Of a stretch of DNA of 64,000 bases, positions 44,197-52,509 are shown piece after piece. Numbering within the stretch: the stretch's first letter is position 1; the number at the start of each line of letters is the position of its first letter. The DNA comes from UBA10349 sp003485905 (GTDB taxonomy: Bacteria; Pseudomonadota; Gammaproteobacteria; Arenicellales; Arenicellaceae). A program made the translations under genes and the position numbers. Location of the stretch: assembly GCA_943787185.1 (NCBI GenBank), contig CALSLL010000002.1, positions 62,001 to 126,000 of the forward strand. Reading direction: 5' to 3'. The notes below the pieces were generated by a model, which saw nothing but the letters and a program-made list of their open reading frames with translations, was not told the origin of the DNA and did not search any database.

Positions 44197-44898
44197 ATGG
44201 ATTCGACTTTAACTGAGCAGGCAGCTGGCGGCTTGTCTATATTTGGGCTGATTTTTGACGCGAGCCTGACCGTACAAATAGTCATGCTAGTTTTATTTCT
44301 GGCTTCCGCAGTCTCGTTGTATTATATCGGTGTTAAATATCGGGTATTACGTCAAGAAGCCGCGTTAGCGGATCAATTTGAAGATGAATTTTGGTCTGGC
44401 GGGAGTATGGAGCAGTTGAATGACAATTGGTCCAGGCGTGGACATCACGTATCAGGAATGGCTGGTATTTTTATGTCAGGTTATAAGGAGCTGAATCGTA
44501 TCGTTAGAGCGGACGGTTCTAATGCGTCAGCAATGGATGCTGTGCACCGGGCGATGCGAGTTGAACTCGGCCGGGAGATTGACCATCTAGAGGCGCATTT
44601 GTCGTTTCTGGCGACGGTCGGGTCGACCAGCCCGTATATAGGTCTATTTGGGACAGTGTGGGGTATCATGAATTCTTTTCTCGCACTCGGTATATCTGAT
44701 CAGCAGGCAACTATTGCCACGGTCGCACCTGGTATCGCAGAAGCACTTATTGCTACCGCAATGGGGCTATTTGCAGCCATACCAGCCGTTATTGCCTACA
44801 ACCGGTTTAGCCATTTAGTTGAGCGTCTTGTTGGGCGGTATGAGCTGTTTATTGAGGAATTTCTAAGTATTGTTAATCGCCAAGCAGGTGGCAAGTAA
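44197..44898 (+). CDS. tolQ: Tol-Pal proton channel subunit TolQ
   Basis: This 233-residue inner-membrane protein of the MotA/ExbB/TolQ family has three membrane helices (about residues 22-42, 140-162 and 173-195). VGSTSPYIGLFGTVWGIMNS and IAEALIATAMGLFAAIPAV are the conserved channel helices. With TolR it uses the proton gradient to power TolA for outer-membrane constriction at division. It is the first tol gene and is followed by tolR after 11 bases. Confidence 0.97.
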   Translation: MDSTLTEQAAGGLSIFGLIFDASLTVQIVMLVLFLASAVSLYYIGVKYRVLRQEAALADQFEDEFWSGGSMEQLNDNWSRRGHHVSGMAGIFMSGYKELNRIVRADGSNASAMDAVHRAMRVELGREIDHLEAHLSFLATVGSTSPYIGLFGTVWGIMNSFLALGISDQQATIATVAPGIAEALIATAMGLFAAIPAVIAYNRFSHLVERLVGRYELFIEEFLSIVNRQAGGK

Positions 44899-44909
44899 GA
44901 CTTAGTAAA

Positions 44910-45338
44910 ATGAGCTATCGAGATCGAAAGCGTAAGCAAATGGCGGACATTAATGTAGTGCCTTATATCGATGTTATGCTCGTGTTGCTGATAATTTTTA
45001 TGGTAACAGCTCCTTTGTTAACTGAGGGGGTGCAGGTTGATTTACCTCAGCTGGCAAATAACCCTATTCCTCGAAATCAGGATGCTCCAGAGCCAATGGT
45101 GCTTACTGTCGATATCAACGGTGTTTATTATGTGGATGATCTGCAAAAAAACTCAGAAGAAATAAAGATTTATGCCGCCGCATATTTGTTGAATAATCCA
45201 TCTGCGGACTTTTTCGTGAGAGGTGACAAAGCGGCGGTCTATAATGACGTCTTACAGGCGATGGTGTTACTTAAAGATGCTGGTGTTGAATCGGTGAGTC
45301 TGGTCACTGAAACTCCAACTGTGGCCGAAGTAGAATAA
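44910..45338 (+). CDS. tolR: Tol-Pal proton channel subunit TolR
   Basis: This 142-residue ExbD/TolR protein has one N-terminal membrane helix preceded by DINVVPYIDVMLVLLIIFMV, with the protonatable Asp, and a periplasmic domain ending with a predicted peptidoglycan-binding fold (DFFVRGDKAAVYNDVLQAM). Its stop overlaps the tolA start (TAATG), so the two are coupled. Confidence 0.97.
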   Translation: MSYRDRKRKQMADINVVPYIDVMLVLLIIFMVTAPLLTEGVQVDLPQLANNPIPRNQDAPEPMVLTVDINGVYYVDDLQKNSEEIKIYAAAYLLNNPSADFFVRGDKAAVYNDVLQAMVLLKDAGVESVSLVTETPTVAEVE

Positions 45339-46165
45339 TGCGTAGACGTGAGTCAAAGTTATCGTTGAAGGATCGGTTGGCAGCAGCAGCTGTGCCAATC
45401 GCGATCTATGGTGCGATAATCTTGTTCACTGTATATGGTTTTTGGGATCAAGTTGTACAGGTGGAAAGCTCAAGTCTTCCGCCTAAAGAAGACATAGTTC
45501 AGGCCACAACGGTCGATGCTGCTGAAATAGAAGAGATGGCTGAAATGTTGCGTCAGGAGGAGCAGCAAAAGGAAGAGGAAGTCCGCGAGGAGCAGGAACG
45601 ACTTGAAGAGCTCAAAAAAGAAGCAAAGATAGAGGAGGAACGCGTTGAAGAGTTGAAACAACAGCAACGTGAAGAAGAGCAAAAAGCGCTCGAGATTGAG
45701 AAAAAACGGATAGAAGAAGAAAAGAAAGCAGAAGAGCAGGCTGAACAGCGAAAACGAGAGGAAGCGGAGCGGAAGCGTAAAGAAGAAGAGCAACGCAAAA
45801 AAGAAGAGGCCGAGCGTAAAAAGCGCGAAGAAGAAGAGCGTAAAAAGCAAGCCGAAGCGGCAGAAAAAGTAGAGGCGGAGCAATTGTTTGGTAGTTATGA
45901 AGGTGCGATTAAGCGCGCCGTACAAGATAATTTTCGCGAGCCCGCCGGGACTTCTTGCGCCATGCGTGCGGTTTACAATGTTAACGTAGCGCAGAACGGA
46001 ACCGTGCAAGCCGTTAGACTTAGTAGGTCAAGTGGATCAGCCGAGTTTGATCGCGCGGGTGAGGTTGCCGTAACATTTGCCAGCCCTTTACCAATCCCTG
46101 AAAACCCAAGACTCTATAAACATTGGAAAGAGTTTAATTTTACCTTCTCACCGAAAGGTTGCTAA
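45338..46165 (+). CDS. tolA: Cell envelope integrity protein TolA
   Basis: This 275-residue energy-transducing protein is anchored by one helix (about residues 18-36). Residues ~60-185 form an extremely charged Glu/Lys/Arg/Gln coiled coil with repeated EEQRKKEEAERKKREEEE-type units, spanning the periplasm. The C-terminal domain (GAIKRAVQDNFREPAG, with Cys in GTSCAMRAV and SPKGC) contacts Pal and TolB. The two Cys probably form the conserved disulfide. The low-complexity DNA creates a long antisense open frame that is not a gene. Confidence 0.94.
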   Translation: MRRRESKLSLKDRLAAAAVPIAIYGAIILFTVYGFWDQVVQVESSSLPPKEDIVQATTVDAAEIEEMAEMLRQEEQQKEEEVREEQERLEELKKEAKIEEERVEELKQQQREEEQKALEIEKKRIEEEKKAEEQAEQRKREEAERKRKEEEQRKKEEAERKKREEEERKKQAEAAEKVEAEQLFGSYEGAIKRAVQDNFREPAGTSCAMRAVYNVNVAQNGTVQAVRLSRSSGSAEFDRAGEVAVTFASPLPIPENPRLYKHWKEFNFTFSPKGC

Positions 46166-47505
46166 TGAAATTTTTTAAATTCGTATGTACTAGTTTATTC
46201 GCAGTGACTTGCTTGTGGGGTACCGCTCATGGCCAGATCAATATTGAGATTACTCAGGGCGTAGCCCGGGGGATTCCGGTTGCAGTTGTACCATTTGCGC
46301 TATCTGGTCAAATTGACCCCTTAACTGGCACCGTAGTGAATCCGCCACATGATGTCGCGCAGATTGTAAATGGTGATTTGGCGAGAAGCGGTGAGTTTGA
46401 TGCGATTCCCCGTGATCGATATTTAAGTTTTCCTAGTAAGCCCGAAGATGTGCGCTTTAAAGACTGGCGGGTGGCCAAGGCAGAAGCCTTAGTGATTGGT
46501 GAGATACGTTCATTAGGGAATGACACTTACAGCATCGAAGCCCGTGGTTACGACGTTTTTCGTGAAAAAATGGTTGTCGGAAGGCGTTTTGATGAAGTGC
46601 CTGGTCATTTGCTACGCAAAGTGTCACATCAAATAGCCGACTACATTTATGAGGCAATGACCGGTCGCCCTGGGGCATTTGACACTCAAATTGCGTACGT
46701 AACCGTTGAGCGGCTAGGACAAGGGCTAGCAAATAATTTCTTGAGGGTGGCTGATTCTGATGGTTATGGTCCGCGTACTATCTTTCAATCGAGTAATTCA
46801 ATTATTTCTCCATCCTGGTCTCCGGACGCAACGCGTCTGGCGTATGTCACATTTGAAGCGAATCGCTCGCAAATCATGGTGCAGAACGTCCAATCTGGAG
46901 AACGTAATGTAGTAGCGTCTTTTAAGGGAATAAACGGAGCGCCAGCGTGGTCTCCCGATGGCAACTTTCTTGCTTACACGTCATCGACATCTGGTAATGC
47001 GGATATCTATATTATGGATATGACCACTAGAACCAGACAACAGATTACTAAACATTGGGCGATCGATACTGAAGCGGCTTGGTCACCAGATGGTCAATCG
47101 CTTGTATTTACTTCTGATCGCTCAGGAAACCCACATATTTATCGTATTGACCGTGATGGTTCGGGCTTGGAACGACTAACATTTAACGGAAAATATAACG
47201 CCAGAGCCTCATATTCGCCAAATGGTCAAAGTTTAGTAATGATTAGTAGGCCGGATAAGCAATTTCATGTTGCTATAATGGATTTGGCGACGGGTGAACA
47301 GAAATCTTTAACTGGCGGTGAGGTGAGTTTAGTTGAGTCACCCACTTTTGCCCCAAACGGAGCTATGATATTGTATGCCGCGCAAAAGCAATATAATGGT
47401 ATATTAGCAGCAGTTTCTGCTGATGGCCGTGTAAAGCAGGAGCTAAGATTTCAGAATGGCGATGTAAAGGAACCAGCTTGGTCACCTTCTGGTGCTAGGT
47501 TTTGA
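46165..47505 (+). CDS. tolB: Tol-Pal system translocation protein TolB
   Basis: This 446-residue periplasmic protein has a signal peptide ending TAHG, mature start QINIEIT. The N-terminal domain (VVPFALSG ... GDLARSGEFDAIPRD) and the C-terminal six-bladed beta propeller with repeated SWSPDGxxL units are typical. It binds Pal and TolA. The start is ATG 46165, overlapping the tolA stop; the in-frame TTG 46159 is less likely. The gene is followed by pal after 123 bases. Confidence 0.97.
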   Translation: MKFFKFVCTSLFAVTCLWGTAHGQINIEITQGVARGIPVAVVPFALSGQIDPLTGTVVNPPHDVAQIVNGDLARSGEFDAIPRDRYLSFPSKPEDVRFKDWRVAKAEALVIGEIRSLGNDTYSIEARGYDVFREKMVVGRRFDEVPGHLLRKVSHQIADYIYEAMTGRPGAFDTQIAYVTVERLGQGLANNFLRVADSDGYGPRTIFQSSNSIISPSWSPDATRLAYVTFEANRSQIMVQNVQSGERNVVASFKGINGAPAWSPDGNFLAYTSSTSGNADIYIMDMTTRTRQQITKHWAIDTEAAWSPDGQSLVFTSDRSGNPHIYRIDRDGSGLERLTFNGKYNARASYSPNGQSLVMISRPDKQFHVAIMDLATGEQKSLTGGEVSLVESPTFAPNGAMILYAAQKQYNGILAAVSADGRVKQELRFQNGDVKEPAWSPSGARF

Positions 47506-47628
47506 TGTAATTTACCCTACCTTTTCTCTGCCATTTTGCTAGTATGCGGTTGTTGCTACGCGAGTTTTCAGTAACAAACCACTTTAAGAACGTATAAATA
47601 CTCTGTCTAAGACTCAGGAGCCTTAATT

Positions 47629-48144
47629 ATGAATAATAAAATGTCTGGTGCATTAGTAGTAGCCTTGTTGCTAACACTGACTGCGTGTGGAAAAAAAGAA
47701 ACAGTTGCAGTTGAAACAGCACCACCACCTGCAGAACAGCCTGCTGTTGACAATAATGCGTTTGGCACCGGTTATTCGGTTTCTGATCTAGAAGCGATGG
47801 GGATCATGGGTGATCCAACTAATTACCGAACAGTTTTTTTCGCATACGATAGTTCTGAGATTGCAGAGCGATCCCGGGTTATTATTGAGGCGCATTCAAG
47901 AGCACTAGCTTCGCAATCAGGTGTGGAAGTAACACTTGAAGGGCACTGTGATGAACGCGGAACGCGTGAATATAATCTTGCTCTTGGTGAGCGACGCGCA
48001 CAAGGTGTCGCGCGCTTAATGAGTGCTGCAGGTGCTGGCAACAACCCAACACAAAGTGTTTCATATGGTGAAGAGCGCCCAGTTGCGTTGGAACATAACG
48101 ATAGTGCATGGAGTCAGAACCGTCGCGTAGAAATCCTGTATTAA
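47629..48144 (+). CDS. pal: Peptidoglycan-associated lipoprotein Pal
   Basis: This 171-residue outer-membrane lipoprotein has lipobox LTAC (Cys20), a Pro/Ala/Glu linker and a C-terminal OmpA-like domain. The diaminopimelate-binding signature EGHCDERGTREYNLALGERR is complete. It anchors the outer membrane to peptidoglycan and binds TolB. An AGGAG ribosome binding site precedes the ATG. Two hairpins follow the stop, of which the second is a strong terminator. Confidence 0.98.
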   Translation: MNNKMSGALVVALLLTLTACGKKETVAVETAPPPAEQPAVDNNAFGTGYSVSDLEAMGIMGDPTNYRTVFFAYDSSEIAERSRVIIEAHSRALASQSGVEVTLEGHCDERGTREYNLALGERRAQGVARLMSAAGAGNNPTQSVSYGEERPVALEHNDSAWSQNRRVEILY

Positions 48145-48152
48145 ACAGGAAT

Positions 48153-48168
48153 CCCCGATAAGTCGGGG
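48153..48168 (+). promoter_or_regulatory. Hairpin after pal
   Basis: CCCCGA-TAAG-TCGGGG forms a 6-bp GC-rich stem 9 bases after the pal stop. There is no T run, so it is more likely an mRNA-stabilising 3' hairpin or part of a tandem terminator than a terminator by itself. Confidence 0.45.
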
Positions 48169-48203
48169 TGGTATTCTCGCGATTGACGAGTAGTAATAGG
48201 TTA

Positions 48204-48235
48204 GGGCCGCACGTGTTGCGGCCCTTATTTTATCT
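48204..48235 (+). terminator. Intrinsic terminator after pal
   Basis: GGGCCGCA (48204-48211) and TGCGGCCC (48217-48224) form an 8-bp perfect stem around CGTGT, followed by TTATTTTAT. It ends the tolQRAB-pal transcript and separates pal from the following coiled-coil protein. Confidence 0.8.
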
Positions 48236-48246
48236 GGGCCAATATT

Positions 48247-49320
48247 TTGCATATAAAAACATCGATACTAAGTATTCTGAGACATTCGTGCACTAGCTTA
48301 TGGAAAGGTATAGCTGTATCACTCGTCCTTGCTAGTCACCCGGCTGCAGCTCAGGCGCCAGTTGGCGCTGTTGACCTAACTAGTGGTGCGCGTGGCCAGG
48401 GACCCAATTTGTCATTGCAGCAGTTGCAAGAGATGGATGCAGTGCGTAGGGAGATGAGTGAATTGCGAAATTTGATTGAACGTCAGGGATACGAGTTCAA
48501 TCAATATAAGCGTAGGAGCGATCAAGAAATATTGGCGTTGCGCGAGCAATTAAGAGCGCTGCAAGGTGGGCTCGGTGTTGAGGGGGTTAATCAACCGGAC
48601 GGGATCGACTCAGGGTTTAGTCTGGGAGGTTCTGGGGATGCGGTTGAATTGGATACACCTTTATTGAACAACAGTGTATCGGGTGTAGTGGATCAACCCT
48701 CCACGGAAGCCCTTGATACAGAGCCTGACGCGGCGATGATTGGTGTTTCCATGGGCCGATATGGACAGCCTGTTGAGTCTAGCTCAGCAACCCCAGCATC
48801 AGATGCTGCTTTTCTCCCGACGGCTGTGCCACAGACCGAATCTGGCTCAAGTGTTTATAGGGCGAATGAAGAATATCGGCAAATAGGAAATAACAGTACA
48901 AATGTTAGCAATGTGGATGTAGTTGTACCATCTACCAGTCAGCCCGTTGTTGCACCAGTTACCGTGGAAGTAGTACCCACAGGTTCAGTACCAATAAATC
49001 AGCCCTCTGCCGGCCAATTGGCAACGGGCAACGAGAATTTAAATTCCGACAATGATTGGCAAGTGCAGAACGCTCCGAATGGCCAATCGGGCGCGATAGG
49101 TGCTAGTGCAGGTGGGGTTGTCACATCATCAAATCAGCAGCCTGTTCAGAATAATGGTAGTGAGCTTCAGTGGCAGGTAATTAGAAGTCCGGGTCCAAGT
49201 TCGGCACCCCTTGATGATCCTGTTGCAGGTTCGCAAGTTGATCAATCAGCTGGGATCCCAACTGATTCTATTCCGTCGCAATCGCAACCTTCTACGGATA
49301 GCGTTTTGGGCGATCTTTAA
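48247..49320 (+). CDS. Coiled-coil exported protein at the CpoB position
   Basis: This 357-residue secreted protein has a signal peptide ending ASHPAAA, mature start QAPVGAV. Residues ~55-105 are a coiled coil (LSLQQLQEMDAVRREMSELR then QYKRRSDQEILALREQLRAL) resembling the trimerising N-terminal domain of CpoB/YbgF. The TPR repeats expected after it are absent; instead ~240 residues of Ser/Pro/Gln/Val-rich low-complexity sequence follow to the end. The start is TTG 48247, or another weak start. Between pal and queE this is where cpoB sits. It may be a degenerate or remodelled CpoB. The role is unknown. Confidence 0.7.
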   Translation: MHIKTSILSILRHSCTSLWKGIAVSLVLASHPAAAQAPVGAVDLTSGARGQGPNLSLQQLQEMDAVRREMSELRNLIERQGYEFNQYKRRSDQEILALREQLRALQGGLGVEGVNQPDGIDSGFSLGGSGDAVELDTPLLNNSVSGVVDQPSTEALDTEPDAAMIGVSMGRYGQPVESSSATPASDAAFLPTAVPQTESGSSVYRANEEYRQIGNNSTNVSNVDVVVPSTSQPVVAPVTVEVVPTGSVPINQPSAGQLATGNENLNSDNDWQVQNAPNGQSGAIGASAGGVVTSSNQQPVQNNGSELQWQVIRSPGPSSAPLDDPVAGSQVDQSAGIPTDSIPSQSQPSTDSVLGDL

Positions 49321-49410
49321 GGTCGCTTTATAGCCAGTAGGGGATTAATGCGCTATTTCACTTGGTTGTGGGTGGCGGCTTAGCGCAATCAACCTTGGCA
49401 TATTGTTTCA

Positions 49411-50040
49411 TTGCTTACAATCACCGAAATATTCCACTCTATTCAGGGTGAATCGCTAAGCGTCGGATGCCCGACCGTATTTATTCGGCTTACCGGCTGT
49501 CCCATGCGTTGCACATATTGTGATACCGCATATGCGTTTACCGGTGGCACTAAACTTTCGGAAGTGGGCGTTCTTTCGAAGGTTGAGGCTTTTGCCACAG
49601 AATATGTAACTGTTACAGGAGGTGAACCGTTGGCGCAGAGAGCTTGCTGGTCGTTATTGGATAGCTTAGTTAAATCTGGCTACCAGGTTTCCTTAGAAAC
49701 AGGTAATGCGGTAAGTATCAAAAACCTAAACCCTAAGGTTTCAGTGGTGCTGGATATTAAGACGCCCGGTTCAGGCGAAGAAGCGAAAAATAAGTATGAA
49801 AATCTTCAGTGTTTGAAGAGCAACGACCAGCTAAAGTTTGTATTGTGTGATGAAGCAGATTATTTGTGGTCGAAGGATTTTTTGAGCAAAAATAAACTAT
49901 CAGTTCCGATTCTGTTTTCGCCAGTATGGGGCCAACTCGATATCAAAGACTTATCAACTTGGGTTTTGCGTGACCGCTTGCCGGTGCGTGTGCAAACTCA
50001 GTTGCATAAAGTGATATGGGGTGATGAGCCGGGCCGTTGA
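49411..50040 (+). CDS. queE: 7-carboxy-7-deazaguanine synthase
   Basis: This 209-residue radical SAM enzyme converts carboxy-tetrahydropterin to 7-carboxy-7-deazaguanine for queuosine. The 4Fe-4S motif is RLTGCPMRCTYCDTAYAF (CxxxCxxC), with EIFHSIQGES at the N-terminus and VTGGEPL. The start is TTG 49411 with no alternative ATG. queC follows after 12 bases and continues the pathway. Confidence 0.96.
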   Translation: MLTITEIFHSIQGESLSVGCPTVFIRLTGCPMRCTYCDTAYAFTGGTKLSEVGVLSKVEAFATEYVTVTGGEPLAQRACWSLLDSLVKSGYQVSLETGNAVSIKNLNPKVSVVLDIKTPGSGEEAKNKYENLQCLKSNDQLKFVLCDEADYLWSKDFLSKNKLSVPILFSPVWGQLDIKDLSTWVLRDRLPVRVQTQLHKVIWGDEPGR

Positions 50041-50052
50041 GAAATTACAAGA

Positions 50053-50748
50053 ATGATAGGTAGTAAAAAAGCAGTAGTATTGGTTTCCGGCGGACTTGAT
50101 TCCGCTACCGTGTTGGCTCAAGCACTAGCTGATGGTTATACCTGTACCGCATTGAGTGTGAATTATGGGCAGCGTCATCTGGTGGAATTAGATTGTGCGC
50201 GTAATGTGGTGGCTCATATGGGGGTTACCGATCATCGCGAAGTAGCCATTGAGATTGGTAGTTTTGGCGGATCGGCGTTAACAGATCAAGCCATCAATGT
50301 GCCTACAAACGAAAATTTAGAACAACAGCAGGGTATTCCAATTACCTATGTGCCGGCACGCAACACCATTTTCTTGTCAGTGGCTTTAGGCCTTGCGGAG
50401 GTGCTTGGTGCGGAGGATATATTTATCGGTGCAAATGCTGTCGATTATTCGGGATACCCTGATTGTCGCCCCGAGTTTATAAACGCCTTCGAGGTGTTAG
50501 CGAATGTGGCGACCAAGTGCGGTGTTGAAGGAAACTCGATAAAAATTAGAGCGCCTCTAATTGATCTAACTAAAGCCGATATCATTCGACTCGGCATGCA
50601 GCTTGGGGTCGACTACGGACTAACCTCTTCATGTTACAACCCGAGTAAGATCGATGCCCATACTGTGGCGTGTGGTGAATGCGATAGCTGTCAAATTCGC
50701 GCAGCGGGGTTTGCTGATGCAGGCTGCACAGACCCGGCAAGCCAATGA
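50053..50748 (+). CDS. queC: 7-cyano-7-deazaguanine synthase
   Basis: This 231-residue PP-loop ATPase converts the QueE product to preQ0 with ATP and ammonia. The PP-loop is VLVSGGLDSATVLAQ. The C-terminal zinc cluster SSCYNPSK ... VACGECDSCQIRA provides four Cys. YVPARNTIFLSVALGLAE is also conserved. The stop overlaps the next ATG as ATGA, coupling it to the ABC gene. queD and queF are not in the window. Confidence 0.97.
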   Translation: MIGSKKAVVLVSGGLDSATVLAQALADGYTCTALSVNYGQRHLVELDCARNVVAHMGVTDHREVAIEIGSFGGSALTDQAINVPTNENLEQQQGIPITYVPARNTIFLSVALGLAEVLGAEDIFIGANAVDYSGYPDCRPEFINAFEVLANVATKCGVEGNSIKIRAPLIDLTKADIIRLGMQLGVDYGLTSSCYNPSKIDAHTVACGECDSCQIRAAGFADAGCTDPASQ

Positions 50749-52262
50749 TTGAAGATCGAAATTGTTTGACGGTTAAAAACCTTTTTACCAGTGCCAGAAA
50801 GGGAGCACAGCCGATATTTGACGGTCTCGAGTTGTCGGTAGGTTATGGCGAGAGCGTTGTCATATGCGGAGCCAGTGGATCAGGAAAGTCAACTTTGTTG
50901 CAACTAATTCTGGATGGGAACCAGGCCAGCGGTGAGATTAGCGTTGATAAGCAGCAAACCGCGATGGTCTATCAAGAGGGTGCGTTACTTGACTACCTGA
51001 ATGTGCAGCAAAATGTCGATCTGGTGCAGCGTTTTTCAAAACGCAAAAGTTTGTTAACGGCTAAGGATGTGATTGCTGAAATTGGATTACCCGAAAGCCT
51101 GTTGTGGCGGCCCGTATCTTCTTTAAGCGGTGGTCAGAAACGTCGCGTTGCGATTGCCAGAGCATTGATCAGGGAGCCTGAGCTATTCTTGTTTGATGAG
51201 CCCGATACTGGGATGGATCTAGCGGCTCTTAAAGATGTCGCATCTGCGGTAGTCGACCGCGTTACACAAAAAACTGCTGCGCTTACCGTTAGCCATAACC
51301 CCTACTATATTTCACGCATTGCTACTCGAGTGTTAGAGCTACGTGCAGGTAAGCTCGTTGAATTGTTTAATTGGAAAACGGTTGCAGAGACAGAAGCGGA
51401 TTTCGAGCAGCGATACCGTGTGCTAACCCATGCACTTAGCAATATGCCGATTCCAGATGAAGGTGCCAGTGTACCGTTCGGAAAATTGCGGTATTTGTGG
51501 CCATCAGCTTGGCTCTCAGGCCTATGGCAATGGTTGAAGGGCGGTGTTAAATGTCTAATAAGTTTATTTACCCTAACGCCCTCTATTCGAGACTTCGCGA
51601 GTATTTCAATTCGAGTGTTTTGGCAAACCTGTTTGAGCGGTCTACTTTTTTATCTATTGGTTGGTACGACGCTGGGGGCAACAACGATAGCGGTCGTCAG
51701 AACGTTAGCAGACAATGCTCTAACCGGTATTATCGGTATGCTTCTCAAACCCGAGCGCTTGCTTGAAATGATGGGCGGTGCCTATGTGGTCTTTCTTGCA
51801 CCAGCAGTGGCCTCTATGTTGTTTGTAGCGCGCTCAGGTAGTATCTGTAGTGCGTGGTTAGGGGAATTACAGCGCGGTGGTCAGGTGCGCGCACTCAACA
51901 GCCTGGGTGTCGATTCAGACAGGTATTTACGCTTTCCCGTCACGTTAAGTGTTTTTGCAGCTTGTATGGTGACCATCGCTGTTTTTGCTTTCGGTGTTTG
52001 GGGCGGTAGTTTATTAAGTGCCCGATACTTGTTTAACGTTGTAGAACCATGGCAGATATTGGCGGTTAGCGATGGCGATATAGGCGTGAGTCAGTTCTGG
52101 CTTAAAACACTACTTTACTCGGCGTTTACCGCAATAACGATTACTGGTTTGGGTTTGGCTCCCAAGATATCAGGCGAACAGGTCGCGCGGGATACTACGC
52201 GTGTAATTATATATGCGACCGTATGCGTGAGTGTGGCGGAATTGTTATTCGCATTAACGTAA
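50745..52262 (+). CDS. Fused MlaF-MlaE-type ABC transporter
   Basis: This 505-residue protein joins an ABC ATPase to a permease. Residues 1-225: Walker A GASGSGKST (42-50), Q-loop VYQEG, signature LSGGQ (127-131), Walker B LFLFDEPD. Residues ~265-505 have about five hydrophobic helices resembling the MlaE family, with FLAPAVASMLFVARSG and a final VSVAELLFAL. MlaFE move phospholipids with an MCE substrate-binding protein; here none (mlaD-like) is adjacent. The fusion is unusual, since they are normally separate genes. The ATG overlaps queC by 4 bases. The family is sure; the substrate is inferred. Confidence 0.82.
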   Translation: MIEDRNCLTVKNLFTSARKGAQPIFDGLELSVGYGESVVICGASGSGKSTLLQLILDGNQASGEISVDKQQTAMVYQEGALLDYLNVQQNVDLVQRFSKRKSLLTAKDVIAEIGLPESLLWRPVSSLSGGQKRRVAIARALIREPELFLFDEPDTGMDLAALKDVASAVVDRVTQKTAALTVSHNPYYISRIATRVLELRAGKLVELFNWKTVAETEADFEQRYRVLTHALSNMPIPDEGASVPFGKLRYLWPSAWLSGLWQWLKGGVKCLISLFTLTPSIRDFASISIRVFWQTCLSGLLFYLLVGTTLGATTIAVVRTLADNALTGIIGMLLKPERLLEMMGGAYVVFLAPAVASMLFVARSGSICSAWLGELQRGGQVRALNSLGVDSDRYLRFPVTLSVFAACMVTIAVFAFGVWGGSLLSARYLFNVVEPWQILAVSDGDIGVSQFWLKTLLYSAFTAITITGLGLAPKISGEQVARDTTRVIIYATVCVSVAELLFALT

Positions 52263-52270
52263 ATCACGTT

Positions 52271-52299
52271 TGACACTACGTACAACTATAACGATAATC
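52271..52299 (+). promoter_or_regulatory. Sigma70 promoter of tRNA-Lys with GC-rich discriminator
   Basis: TTGACA (52271-52276), a 17-bp spacer, then GATAAT (52294-52299). The following CGCGCCTCGCC is a GC-rich discriminator like those of stringently controlled stable-RNA promoters. Start of transcription would be near 52306, ~36 bases before the tRNA. The only gene between this promoter and the terminator at 52424 is the tRNA. Confidence 0.85.
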
Positions 52300-52341
52300 G
52301 CGCCTCGCCTTATTTTGGGGCGAGAGTTAAGTGGGAAATTC

Positions 52342-52417
52342 GGGCCGTTAGCTCAGTTGGTAGAGCATCTGACTTTTAATTAGGTGGTCGCGCGTTCGAG
52401 CCGCGCACGGCCCACCA
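52342..52417 (+). tRNA. tRNA-Lys (anticodon UUU)
   Basis: This is a 76-nt cloverleaf. GGGCCGT pairs with ACGGCCC, the D arm is GCTC/GAGC, and the anticodon loop CTTTTAA gives UUU at positions 34-36. The T arm is GCGCG/CGCGC with loop TTCGAGC, and CCA is encoded. Lys UUU is one of the tRNAs carrying the mnm5s2U34 modification, which is relevant to the MnmM-like pair at 14256-15913. The location after pal/cpoB/queEC is conserved in gammaproteobacteria. Confidence 0.97.
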
Positions 52418-52423
52418 CTCAAT

Positions 52424-52452
52424 AAAAAAACCTCGCTTAGCGAGGTTTTTTT
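52424..52452. terminator. Bidirectional intrinsic terminator after tRNA-Lys
   Basis: A7-CCTCGC, short TTA loop, GCGAGG-T7. The stem continues through the A/T tracts, so it can work for the tRNA (+) and for the YkgJ-type gene reading toward it (-). Confidence 0.92.
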
Positions 52453-52509
52453 ATTGCTTCTTACTTTCTATTGTTTGAACGTCTGTTGTTGCTCTGGAGC
52501 AAATAGTTC

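Noticed and set aside
45470..46009. 179-aa open frame antisense to tolA
   Set aside because: It is a mirror of the Glu/Lys/Arg coiled-coil codons on the other strand (Phe/Leu-rich product), with no ribosome binding site or family resemblance.
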